DNA from: Sphingobacterium puteale | GTDB taxonomy: Bacteria; Bacteroidota; Bacteroidia; Sphingobacteriales; Sphingobacteriaceae | Reading direction: 5' to 3' | DNA length: 64,000 bases | NCBI RefSeq assembly: GCF_003627955.1 | Contig: NZ_RBWS01000008.1 | Span: 124,001 to 188,000, forward strand | In this document: positions 8,878 to 16,667 of the stretch, piece after piece | How positions within the stretch are numbered: position 1 is the first letter of the stretch | Layout: the number at the start of each line of letters is the position of its first letter | The notes under the pieces: model-generated | What the model was told of the DNA's origin: nothing | The model's database searches: none | What the model saw: the letters and a program-made list of their open reading frames with translations, nothing else | Program-made: the position numbers and the translations under genes

Positions 8878-10866
8878 ATGAAGAAATTAAGTCTAGTTCT
8901 TTTTATTATTTCTCTTGGGTTGGATGTTAATGGACAAATTGTTCCGGTAAAAAGAGATACAACGAGACGTTTGGGGGAAGTCAAGGTTGACGCTACGATC
9001 AAACAAAAGATCGAAAACGATATGAAGATGGCTGTCTCAGTTGATGAGTTTTTGGCTTCATCTGACAATATCAGCTTTATCAAGCGTGGAGCTTATGCAT
9101 GGGAACCTTTACTGAACAACATGAGTACGGAGCGTTCTACGATCACGATTGATGGTATGCATGTTTTTGGTGCCTGCACGGATAAGATGGATCCCATTAC
9201 TTCCTATGTGGAGAGCAATAACCTGTCCTCCATTGATATCAAGTCTGGTCAGGAGGGAAATATGCATGGGGCTACGGTAGCAGGAAGTATAGATCTAAAA
9301 AGGAGAAGTACCCCCTTTGGTCTACCTCAAAAAATAGGCGGAGCTTATCAGACAGGTTTCGAGTTTAACAATAAGCAAACATTTAACCTTGGAAGTCTAT
9401 TCTATTCAACAGACAACTTTGTGGCTGACGGTAGTATTGCCTTTCGTAAAGCAGGTAATTATTATGACGGAAACAATAAGGAAGTACTGCACTCACAATA
9501 TAATAAACTGAATGCATCATTGGGCTTAGCCTATAAGACAAGTGCACTTTCTGCTGTCAGGGTAGATGCGATATTTGACAGAGCAAAAGATGTTGGATTC
9601 CCGGCTTTGCCGATGGATCTTTGGTTATCACGGGCGATTATTACATCCGCATCCTATAAGCAATTGTTTGAGCAAGGTCTGGTAAAAGTATGGGATACCA
9701 AAGTTTATTTCAACGCTGTGGAACACTATATGGATGATACGACACGGCCGGAGAATTTGGTACACATGGATATGCCCGGATGGAGTACGACGTATGGATT
9801 GGTGTCAAAAATAAATTTAAAGAAAGACCGATATTCTTCAGAGGTACAGTTAAATGTTTATGATAATCTTTCGATAGCGGAAATGCGGATGTACCCTCAG
9901 GATCGTTCCAAACAGACCATGTTTGCTTATAGCTGGCCTTGGGTAACAACCCGTTTTGCAAGTGTCGCAACGAATAATTCCTGGGAAATTTCAGAAAGGA
10001 GTAAAGTGAATCTCGGTGGTTCGTTAGGCTGGAACTACAACTATTCCAAATATGTGGAATTTAACTGGATTTTTCATCCCGGAGCACCACAAAAAAAGAA
10101 TAGATGGCTTCCGGGCCTACATGCCAGTTATGAGTTAAACTTAAATCAGTTTGATATTTCGTTAGGGACGGGTTTTGGCCATCGCGCGCCTTCCGTCTCC
10201 GAAGCTTATGGCTATTATATCTACAATAGCTTCGACCGTTACGATTATATCGGAAACCCCGATCTAAAGAATGAGATCTCTTATGAGGCCAATGCCAGTG
10301 TTGGATTCAAGACCGAGAAGCTAAGTATTGCTGCGAAAGTTAACTATTTCTACATCAACAATTATATCATCGGGCGAATTTTGAGTTTAGGAAGCCCCAT
10401 GAATTATCAATCCGTGGGTGTAAAGGGCTATACTTCTTTAAATAAGGCTACGCTGTTTAATGCGGCTGTTAACGTAGGTTATAAAATCCTGGATAACCTG
10501 CATTGGAAAGCCATGTTCACCTATGCAAGAGGAAAGGATGATGAAGGCGGGAATCTACCTTTTATACGTCCGCTGAGTTATCAGACTTCACTGCATTATG
10601 GGTATAAAAGACTCGGCTTGCGGACCTCCTTAAACGGAGATTTTGCACAGACCAATTACAGCCCGATGTACGGTGAAGATCTAACGGGCGCCTACAAAAT
10701 ATGGAACCTATCTGCCGATTACACTTTCAGTCTCGGTAAGTTCAAGTCTGTCTTTCAGCTTGGGGCCGAGAACCTATTAAATGAATATTATAGTACCTAT
10801 GCGGATTGGGGAAATATCCCCCGGATGGGACGGAACATTTTTACATCCCTAAAAGTCAATTTTTAA
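8878..10866 (+). CDS. TonB-dependent outer-membrane receptor, OprC-like (probable copper receptor)
   Basis: A 662-residue receptor with signal peptide (ending near VNGQ), a plug domain without the SusC-type N-terminal extension, and a C-terminal barrel ending in SLKVNF. The plug contains TIDGMHVFGACTDKMDPITSY, shorter here as CTDKM with Cys100 and Met104, which equals the CxxxM half of the copper site known in Pseudomonas OprC. An HxM pair (His283-Tyr-Met285, in VEHYMDD) sits 183 residues after the Cys, close to the spacing I recall for OprC (Cys143 to His323). The neighbouring MbnP/MbnH pair supports copper. Ligand identity is inferred. Confidence 0.85.
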   Translation: MKKLSLVLFIISLGLDVNGQIVPVKRDTTRRLGEVKVDATIKQKIENDMKMAVSVDEFLASSDNISFIKRGAYAWEPLLNNMSTERSTITIDGMHVFGACTDKMDPITSYVESNNLSSIDIKSGQEGNMHGATVAGSIDLKRRSTPFGLPQKIGGAYQTGFEFNNKQTFNLGSLFYSTDNFVADGSIAFRKAGNYYDGNNKEVLHSQYNKLNASLGLAYKTSALSAVRVDAIFDRAKDVGFPALPMDLWLSRAIITSASYKQLFEQGLVKVWDTKVYFNAVEHYMDDTTRPENLVHMDMPGWSTTYGLVSKINLKKDRYSSEVQLNVYDNLSIAEMRMYPQDRSKQTMFAYSWPWVTTRFASVATNNSWEISERSKVNLGGSLGWNYNYSKYVEFNWIFHPGAPQKKNRWLPGLHASYELNLNQFDISLGTGFGHRAPSVSEAYGYYIYNSFDRYDYIGNPDLKNEISYEANASVGFKTEKLSIAAKVNYFYINNYIIGRILSLGSPMNYQSVGVKGYTSLNKATLFNAAVNVGYKILDNLHWKAMFTYARGKDDEGGNLPFIRPLSYQTSLHYGYKRLGLRTSLNGDFAQTNYSPMYGEDLTGAYKIWNLSADYTFSLGKFKSVFQLGAENLLNEYYSTYADWGNIPRMGRNIFTSLKVNF

Positions 10867-10899
10867 AAAAAAATCAATCACATTCAAATAACGCATATC

Positions 10900-11766
10900 A
10901 TGAAAAAATTAATGAACTATCTAATTTTATCTGCTGTTTCATTCGTAATGATTTCTTGTAGCAAAAATGATAATAATCCTGTTGCAAATAATGTCAGTTT
11001 ACATTTTAACAACACATTTAAAGATAAAACCATTGTCCTTGGCGGAGCGACCTCCACTGATGCGTCAGTTAATACATCCGAAAAGGATCAGGTACACCGC
11101 CTATCCGAACTCAAATATGTTATCAGTAATATTCGGCTTGTCAAAGCTGATGGAACCGAGATTCCTTACAATGTAAATGACCTTGATAAAGGAGCTACTG
11201 TTGTGAATCAGGCCAAACCAGCTAGTCTGGACTATCTATTGACAAACATACCTGTAGGCGAATATCGTCAGCTCAAATTCGGATTAGGGGTAAAGCAAGA
11301 AATCAACACATTGGATCAGGTCAGGTTCCCGGTATTCTACGAAGCAGCGGGAGCCAACGATACCGATATGATGTGGCAATGGGCGACCGGCTATCGTTTT
11401 ACAAAGATCGAAGGATTCTATGGTGTCGAAAATATTGCATTTAAGATCCATACGGGAAGTACTTTGAATGGAACTGGCGGTCAGCCTGAAACATATACAC
11501 AGGGTGTAGATGCTTATCGCGATATCACCTTGAATCTAACGACTACTGCTTTTGTTGGGAATAATACTCCTAAGATTAAAATAAAAGCGGACTTTGATAA
11601 ACTGTTGAGTGGCAGAACGAAAATAAGCCTAACGGCCAAAAATGCAACGACTCCGAGCAAGCATAGCGGCATGGAAGCAATGGAAATATTTGTAAATAAT
11701 ATCGGTGGTGATGGAAAAGAGGATAAAACCGGCATGTTTTCCGTCGAAAGTGTTGAAAATGACTAG
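10900..11766 (+). CDS. MbnP-like copper-associated lipoprotein (metallo-mystery pair protein)
   Basis: A 288-residue lipoprotein with lipobox VMISC (Cys20). The family hallmarks are the N-terminal strand VSLHFNNTF, the RLSELKYVISNIRLV stretch, and the motif MMWQWATGYRFTKIEG with Trp159 and Trp161. In MbnP/MopE/CorA proteins a Trp is oxidised to kynurenine by the partner di-heme enzyme MbnH, forming a copper site; whether either Trp here is that residue is not determined. It lies between the OprC-like receptor and the di-heme peroxidase, the expected partners. Confidence 0.8.
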   Translation: MKKLMNYLILSAVSFVMISCSKNDNNPVANNVSLHFNNTFKDKTIVLGGATSTDASVNTSEKDQVHRLSELKYVISNIRLVKADGTEIPYNVNDLDKGATVVNQAKPASLDYLLTNIPVGEYRQLKFGLGVKQEINTLDQVRFPVFYEAAGANDTDMMWQWATGYRFTKIEGFYGVENIAFKIHTGSTLNGTGGQPETYTQGVDAYRDITLNLTTTAFVGNNTPKIKIKADFDKLLSGRTKISLTAKNATTPSKHSGMEAMEIFVNNIGGDGKEDKTGMFSVESVEND

Positions 11767-11783
11767 CGGAAATATAAATTAAC

Positions 11784-11850
11784 GACAAGGCCATCGGGAG
11801 CCGGGAAATTCAAATTTAGAAAGCTACCCGATTCAGATGGTGGCCTTGTC
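11784..11850 (+). other. Nested inverted repeats between the MbnP-like and MbnH-like genes
   Basis: Perfect 10-base outer arms (GACAAGGCCA 11784-11793, TGGCCTTGTC 11841-11850) enclose a second pair of arms (ATCGGG 11793-11798, CCCGAT 11827-11832). No T-tract follows, so it is not a classical terminator. A folded transcript element that tunes the ratio of the two flanking proteins is possible. Confidence 0.45.
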
Positions 11851-11940
11851 TTGCTATAAAAATCTGCCTGCGCCCTGCTCGTCGATAGGGAACAACGATG
11901 GTATACTTGTCCTATTCCTATAACAAAACAATTTATTCCA

Positions 11941-12963
11941 ATGAAAACAGTCATGTGTATCTTAAGTGTGTTGTTGATTGCATTGTCATGCAGTAAAGAC
12001 GGTATGAAGGAATCCGTTGAAGCGGATAATCCTGAGATTTTTCTGCATATACCAGCCGGATTCCCCGGATTAAATAGTTCTGTTGCTGAGAATAGACCTA
12101 CAAAATATGGCGTTGAATTGGGGGAGAAATTATTTCATGAGAAGAGGTTCAGTGGAAACAACACCATTTCATGTGCGAGTTGTCACAATCCTGCTCTTGC
12201 TTTTTCAGATGGAAAACAGCAGGCAGTTGGAATTTATGAACGGGTGGGACTTCGGAACACGCCCGCTGTTCAAAATATGGCGTTTATGAAGTTTTATAAT
12301 TGGGATGGAAATATCCTGCAATTGGAAAAGCAGCCCCTTGTTCCGATCATAACACATGAGGAGATGAACTCTTCAATTCTGGAAGTGATCGGTAAGATTG
12401 GTACTGACGCCGATTACAGGGAATTATTTAAGAAAGCATTTGGCGATGCAAGTATAACAGCTGATCGAATTTATCGCAGTATTGCACAATACGAGTACAC
12501 CCTGATCTCTGCCAATAGTAAATATGATCGGGTAACAAGGAATGAAGGCGAGCGATTTACGGACATGGAAGAAATAGGATATACAACATTCAAAAATAAA
12601 TGTGCAAGTTGTCATGGCACCGCATTGTTTACTGATCAGAGTTTTAGAAATGTGGGCTTTCCAATGAACCCAAATCCTGAGGAGGTAGGCCGTGGTCGGG
12701 TTACCGGGCGTAGTGCTGATCAAATGGCTTTTCGTGTTCCCTCCTTAAGAAATGCTGCTTATACAGCACCTTATGGGAGTTTTGGCCAATTCCCGACCTT
12801 AAGATCCGTTTTGGATTATTTTGATAAAGGCGTACTTGAGGCAGAAAATCTTGATCCTATCCTAAAGGAAAATGGCAATCGCATTCCGTTAACGGAAAAG
12901 GAAAAAAAAGCTATTATCGCTTTTTTAGAAACTTTAAGTGATCCGGCATTTATTGGAAAGTAA
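11941..12963 (+). CDS. Di-heme cytochrome c peroxidase family lipoprotein (MbnH-like)
   Basis: A 340-residue lipoprotein (lipobox LIALSC, Cys17) with two c-type heme motifs: CASCH at 78-82 and CASCH at 221-225. Flanking motifs are those of bacterial di-heme peroxidases (GEKLFHEKRFSG before heme 1; RVPSLRNAAYTAPYGSFG after heme 2). Directly downstream of an MbnP-like gene it is best read as the MbnH partner, which oxidises a Trp of MbnP, rather than as a peroxide-detoxifying CcpA. This is inferred from the pairing. It converges with folP. Confidence 0.85.
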   Translation: MKTVMCILSVLLIALSCSKDGMKESVEADNPEIFLHIPAGFPGLNSSVAENRPTKYGVELGEKLFHEKRFSGNNTISCASCHNPALAFSDGKQQAVGIYERVGLRNTPAVQNMAFMKFYNWDGNILQLEKQPLVPIITHEEMNSSILEVIGKIGTDADYRELFKKAFGDASITADRIYRSIAQYEYTLISANSKYDRVTRNEGERFTDMEEIGYTTFKNKCASCHGTALFTDQSFRNVGFPMNPNPEEVGRGRVTGRSADQMAFRVPSLRNAAYTAPYGSFGQFPTLRSVLDYFDKGVLEAENLDPILKENGNRIPLTEKEKKAIIAFLETLSDPAFIGK

Positions 12964-13009
12964 AAACTGCATACCTCAAATCATGTACATATTGATCATG
13001 CATACCTCT

Positions 13010-13849
13010 CTAATAAAAGAGATCAATGAGCTGTTTTGCTTCGGCGACATCGTGGACACGCAATAGCTGTACCCCTCTTTCCAAGAGTAATGTATTCAAT
13101 GCTGTCGTGCCATTGAGGGCATCCTGTGCTGTAATCCCCAATTTTTTATAAATCATGGATTTACGTGATATGCCACCTAAAATTGGAAGACCAAAATAGT
13201 GGAGCTCATTGACGCGGTATAATAATTCATAATTTTGGTCAATCGTTTTCGCAAAGCCGAATCCGGGATCCAGGATAATGTCCTTTACTCCCAAATCCCT
13301 TAACTTTGCTACACTTTCTCCTAGAAAGGTAGCAACATCTGTCACAATATCCGTATACTCCGTTTGTTTCTGCATATTTTCGGGAGTACCACGCATGTGC
13401 ATGAGGATATAGGGCACTTGGTATTTGGCTACTGTGGCAAACATTTCCTCATCAAGCGTACCTCCCGAGACATCATTGACGATGTGTACACCTGCGTCAA
13501 TAGCTTCGGCAGCGACATCTGCCCGAAAAGTGTCTATGGATAAGATGGCTTCTGGAAAAGCTTCTCTGATTGCCAGGATAGGAGGTAGTGCTCTGTCCAT
13601 TTCTTCCTGGGAGGAGATTAATTGGGCACCCGGACGTGAAGAATAGGCTCCTATATCGAGGATTTGAGCACCCGCCGTTAAGAGACTACTTGCTTTTTCT
13701 AAGGCTTTCTCCACAGTGGTATTATCCCCACCGTCATAAAAGGAGTCGGGCGTAACATTGAGTATGCCCATCACAATAGGTTTCTCAAATGTCATTAGTT
13801 TTCCACCTACATTGATGGCTGGGGCAGTTGCTGTATGAAATTTTTTCAT
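13010..13849 (-). CDS. folP: Dihydropteroate synthase
   Basis: The enzyme joins p-aminobenzoate to dihydropterin pyrophosphate in cytoplasmic folate synthesis. It has 279 residues, normal for the family. Signature motifs are GILNVTPDSFYDGG, SIDTFRADVA, IVNDVSGG, LDPGFGFAK and GISRKSMI. Its ATG overlaps the stop of the upstream DUF4920 gene by four bases (ATGA), indicating translational coupling. Confidence 0.96.
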   Translation of the reverse strand: MKKFHTATAPAINVGGKLMTFEKPIVMGILNVTPDSFYDGGDNTTVEKALEKASSLLTAGAQILDIGAYSSRPGAQLISSQEEMDRALPPILAIREAFPEAILSIDTFRADVAAEAIDAGVHIVNDVSGGTLDEEMFATVAKYQVPYILMHMRGTPENMQKQTEYTDIVTDVATFLGESVAKLRDLGVKDIILDPGFGFAKTIDQNYELLYRVNELHYFGLPILGGISRKSMIYKKLGITAQDALNGTTALNTLLLERGVQLLRVHDVAEAKQLIDLFY

Positions 13850-14325
13850 CTAATCACAAGTACGCCGTCAGCAACAATATTAATATCGTTTTTTGGCTGA
13901 GTAATCTGATTTATTTCGGATGGAGATTTACCAAGATCTTTTGCGGCATGTTGCAGTGATGCCACTGAGGTTTCTTTCTTTTTGGCTACACCTTCAACAA
14001 CGACTGTTTTACCGATGATATCAGCAGGCATAAAGAATCCGTAGTCTTTAAAACGAACCATAATAGGTTCTTGGCCATCGCGCTGTAAGGTCATGAAACA
14101 ACCCTTTTTCTTACAAACCTCGACCACCTTACCCTCAATTTTGCCAGTGAAAATACTTTTGTTACTTAGCTCTTTTTCTAGTTTACCAACAGAAATCGCC
14201 TTATTTGCCTGAATTTCCTTTCCATATTTTACGCCGGGCTTTGCGGAAGGAATCTCCTTTTTTTGCGCGTGTAGTTGTGTATTTATAGCAATTGCCAGGG
14301 CAAAAAATAAAATGATCTTTTTCAT
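13846..14325 (-). CDS. DUF4920 domain periplasmic protein
   Basis: A 159-residue exported protein with a signal peptide (ending near TQLHAQ). It contains the DUF4920 core: FTGKIEGKVVEVCKKKGCFM with a CKKKGC cysteine pair, then MVRFKDYGFFMPADIIGKTVVVEG, a likely OB-like beta fold. The family has no established function. The ATGA overlap with folP shows co-translation, although no functional link to folate is apparent. Confidence 0.8.
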   Translation of the reverse strand: MKKIILFFALAIAINTQLHAQKKEIPSAKPGVKYGKEIQANKAISVGKLEKELSNKSIFTGKIEGKVVEVCKKKGCFMTLQRDGQEPIMVRFKDYGFFMPADIIGKTVVVEGVAKKKETSVASLQHAAKDLGKSPSEINQITQPKNDINIVADGVLVIR

Positions 14326-14566
14326 CCGTTTAAATTATTTATAATCTTTGGTCTCATCTGTATAAGTGAACCCGTTTACCCGTTAAATTGATATTTTTAA
14401 GTATTCGTGAGCTCACATCGTTCGGTTCATGCCGCCTTTGACGGCTTCATCTTTACTTCGTTAGCACAAGCGTAATTTTCATGGTCTGTTTCTTTTAAGT
14501 CGTATTCAAGATCACAAAAACTGTTTCTTGTATTTTACGTGTTAAAAAAAACAGGAGAACTTTCTA

Positions 14567-15145
14567 CTATTTTCGAATAAATTCAAATTTACCGCTCGGG
14601 TCCAGTTTCATGATGGTAGACGATTTACCATCGGTTTTTACATGTCTATCGTAAGCGACAATATAGTCTACACCGACCTTGATCTCCTCAGCGATTTCGT
14701 CAAAATCCTTGGCTGTTGGCTCACCACTGATATTGGCTGAAGTGGAGATGATAGGCTTACGGAAGCGCTGTAGAAGTTGCTCACAAAAAGGATGTTTGAC
14801 AATTCGAATGCCAATCGAACCGTCCTCTGCGATGGCATTGGGGGCGAGATTTTTGGCATTCGAATAGACAATTGTCAATGGCTTGTCCGTATATTCGATA
14901 AGCTGATAAGCAACGTCCGGGATTTCGTTCACATAACTTGCCAATTGGTTGTCGTTATGTAAAAGGATGATCAGACTCTTGGATTTATCTCTTCCCTTCA
15001 ATTGAAAGACTTTCTCTACAGCCTCCCGATTAGTAGCATCACAGCCTATTCCCCAGATCGTATCTGTTGGGTATAGGATTAATCCACCTGCTTTCAGCGT
15101 TTCCAACGCTTTATTTAAATCCTCACGATCCACGAATGCGCTCAT
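14567..15145 (-). CDS. tsaC: Threonylcarbamoyl-AMP synthase (Sua5/YciO/YrdC family)
   Basis: The enzyme makes L-threonylcarbamoyladenylate for the t6A37 modification of ANN-decoding tRNAs. It has 192 residues, so it is the short form without the Sua5 C-terminal domain. Family motifs are GGLILYPTDTIWGIGCDA, FQLKGRDKSKSLIIL and IISTSANISGEPTA. It lies 29 bases downstream of dapD on the same strand. The partner ATPase TsaE is encoded at 31154-31564. YciO-type paralogues cannot be fully excluded. Confidence 0.88.
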   Translation of the reverse strand: MSAFVDREDLNKALETLKAGGLILYPTDTIWGIGCDATNREAVEKVFQLKGRDKSKSLIILLHNDNQLASYVNEIPDVAYQLIEYTDKPLTIVYSNAKNLAPNAIAEDGSIGIRIVKHPFCEQLLQRFRKPIISTSANISGEPTAKDFDEIAEEIKVGVDYIVAYDRHVKTDGKSSTIMKLDPSGKFEFIRK

Positions 15146-15174
15146 TTTTTTATTTCTTTAGTTCTGACGTGAAT

Positions 15175-15993
15175 TTAGACAGCGACATTATGCTCACGTA
15201 AAGCATCATTTAATGAAGTTTTTTTATCGGTAGATTCTTTGCGTTGACCAATGATCAATGCACAAGGAACCTGATATTCGCCCGCAGCGAATTTTTTGGT
15301 GTAAGATCCAGGGATGACAACCGAGCGTGCAGGAACATAACCTTTATATTCGACAGGTTCAGGACCAGTAACATCAATAATTTTGGTTGATGCGGTCAAT
15401 ACGACATTAGCCCCCAATACTGCTTCTTTTTCTACACGGATTCCTTCAACAACGATTGCTCTTGATCCGATAAATACGTTGTCTTCAATGATAACGGGAG
15501 CAGCTTGAACAGGTTCAAGTACACCACCGATACCAACGCCGCCACTTAAGTGTACATGTTTACCGATTTGCGCACAGGAGCCTACTGTCGCCCAGGTATC
15601 TACCATTGTACCTTCATCGACATAGGCACCGATATTGACATAAGAAGGCATCATGATCACTCCTTTAGCTAAATACGCGCCCAGACGTGCAGAAGCACCT
15701 GGAACAACACGTACACCCGTGTGTTTGTAATCCGTTTTTAACTTCATTTTATCATGGAATACAAAAGGACCGGCCGTCATTTCACGCATATCATTGATCG
15801 GGAAATACAAGATCACAGCTTTCTTGATCCAGTCATTAACATGCCATCTCGTTCCGATCATTTCCGCTACCCGGATTTCACCGCTGTCCAGCTTCATGAT
15901 CACTGTACGAATTGCTTCAGTATATTCTTTATACTCCAATAACTGTCTATCTTCCCAAGCTTCCTCAATCAATTTTTTAAGTGGCTCTACCAT
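15175..15993 (-). CDS. dapD: Tetrahydrodipicolinate N-succinyltransferase
   Basis: A 272-residue enzyme of the succinylase branch of lysine and diaminopimelate synthesis. It has an N-terminal helical part and a left-handed beta-helix of hexapeptide repeats (VNIGAYVDEGTMVDTWATVGSCAQIGKHVHLSGGVGIGG), the DapD signature. The C-terminus (CALIIGQRKESTDKKTSLNDALRE) matches the family. A TAAGTTTG promoter element and a 30-base palindrome lie upstream. Confidence 0.95.
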   Translation of the reverse strand: MVEPLKKLIEEAWEDRQLLEYKEYTEAIRTVIMKLDSGEIRVAEMIGTRWHVNDWIKKAVILYFPINDMREMTAGPFVFHDKMKLKTDYKHTGVRVVPGASARLGAYLAKGVIMMPSYVNIGAYVDEGTMVDTWATVGSCAQIGKHVHLSGGVGIGGVLEPVQAAPVIIEDNVFIGSRAIVVEGIRVEKEAVLGANVVLTASTKIIDVTGPEPVEYKGYVPARSVVIPGSYTKKFAAGEYQVPCALIIGQRKESTDKKTSLNDALREHNVAV

Positions 15994-16033
15994 ATTATTT
16001 GTTTGCTTATTTGAATTTGTTTATTTTGATGTA

Positions 16034-16041
16034 CAAACTTA
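16034..16041 (-). promoter_or_regulatory. -7 promoter element of dapD
   Basis: TAAGTTTG on the minus strand matches TAnnTTTG exactly, 40 bases upstream of the dapD ATG. No TTTG is found at the -33 position, which is instead occupied by the adjacent palindrome. Confidence 0.45.
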
Positions 16042-16071
16042 GATAAAGTTGCTTTTAAAAGCAACTTTATC
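16042..16071. promoter_or_regulatory. 30-base perfect palindrome between dapD and the S4 gene
   Basis: The sequence from GATAAAGTTGC to GCAACTTTATC reads identically on both strands over 30 bases. It abuts the dapD -7 element and covers its -33 region, between divergent genes. It could be an operator for a dimeric regulator. A terminator is less likely because it is upstream of both genes. Confidence 0.5.
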
Positions 16072-16155
16072 GATCTCTCCTGTCATGAAGAAAATATTCG
16101 TCGGGGAAATATGTTAATTTTCGGTGGAAATACCACGATAATTCGCTAATATAAC

Positions 16156-16163
16156 TATTTTTG
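16156..16163 (+). promoter_or_regulatory. -7 promoter element of the S4-domain gene
   Basis: TATTTTTG matches TAnnTTTG and ends 4 bases before the ATG, which implies a leaderless or nearly leaderless transcript. Confidence 0.4.
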
Positions 16164-16167
16164 AACT

Positions 16168-16578
16168 ATGGCTGCAGCATCAGAAAAATTGAGAATTGAT
16201 AAATATTTATGGTCGATAAGATTGTTTAAGACGCGAACTTTGGCAACTGAAGCCTGTAAGGCGGGCAGGGTCAAGCTGAAAGGTCAAAATATTAAACCTT
16301 CTTACGAAGTTAAAATCGGTGATGTCTATCATATTCAAAAAGGAATAGAAAAGAAAGTCGTTCAGGTGACCGGTCTTCTTGAACGTCGGGTAGATGCAAA
16401 AACTGCTGTTCAGTTTTATGAAGATCAGACTCCGGTGGAAGAGACCGTAGGCTACAAATCGGTGTTTCAGGCACCGGTACTTAAACGTGACCGCGGAACG
16501 GGAAGGCCCACGAAGAAAGATCGACGTGAAATAGATGATTTACAGGCTTCAGACTGGTGGGATAAAGAAGATGAATAA
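16168..16578 (+). CDS. S4-domain RNA-binding protein (Hsp15/HslR-like)
   Basis: A 136-residue cytoplasmic protein. The S4 fold is at residues 7-60 (RIDKYLWSIRLFKTRTLATEACKAG, VKLKG, KPSYEVKIGDVY), followed by a basic tail (KRDRGTGRPTKKDRREID). Hsp15 in E. coli recycles stalled 50S subunits that carry peptidyl-tRNA; the same role here is an inference from similarity. The gene diverges from dapD. Confidence 0.85.
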   Translation: MAAASEKLRIDKYLWSIRLFKTRTLATEACKAGRVKLKGQNIKPSYEVKIGDVYHIQKGIEKKVVQVTGLLERRVDAKTAVQFYEDQTPVEETVGYKSVFQAPVLKRDRGTGRPTKKDRREIDDLQASDWWDKEDE

Positions 16579-16628
16579 GGCAAAAAACATTTCATTTCTT
16601 CGATAATTATTTGCATTTTAGGTTAGCT

Positions 16629-16654
16629 AAAGCTCTCTTCATAGGAGAGGCTTT
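16629..16654 (+). other. Hairpin in the leader of the second susC gene
   Basis: AAAGC-TCTCT pairs with GGAGA-GCTTT (one bulged G, a 5-base loop), 13 bases before the ATG at 16668. It may affect translation initiation of the operon; function is unproven. Confidence 0.3.
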
Positions 16655-16667
16655 AACACTGACCAAA

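Noticed and set aside
16611..16667. Upstream extension of the second SusC start
   Set aside because: The extension places charged residues before the signal peptide and passes through the leader hairpin; ATG 16668 (or 16680) gives a sensible signal sequence.
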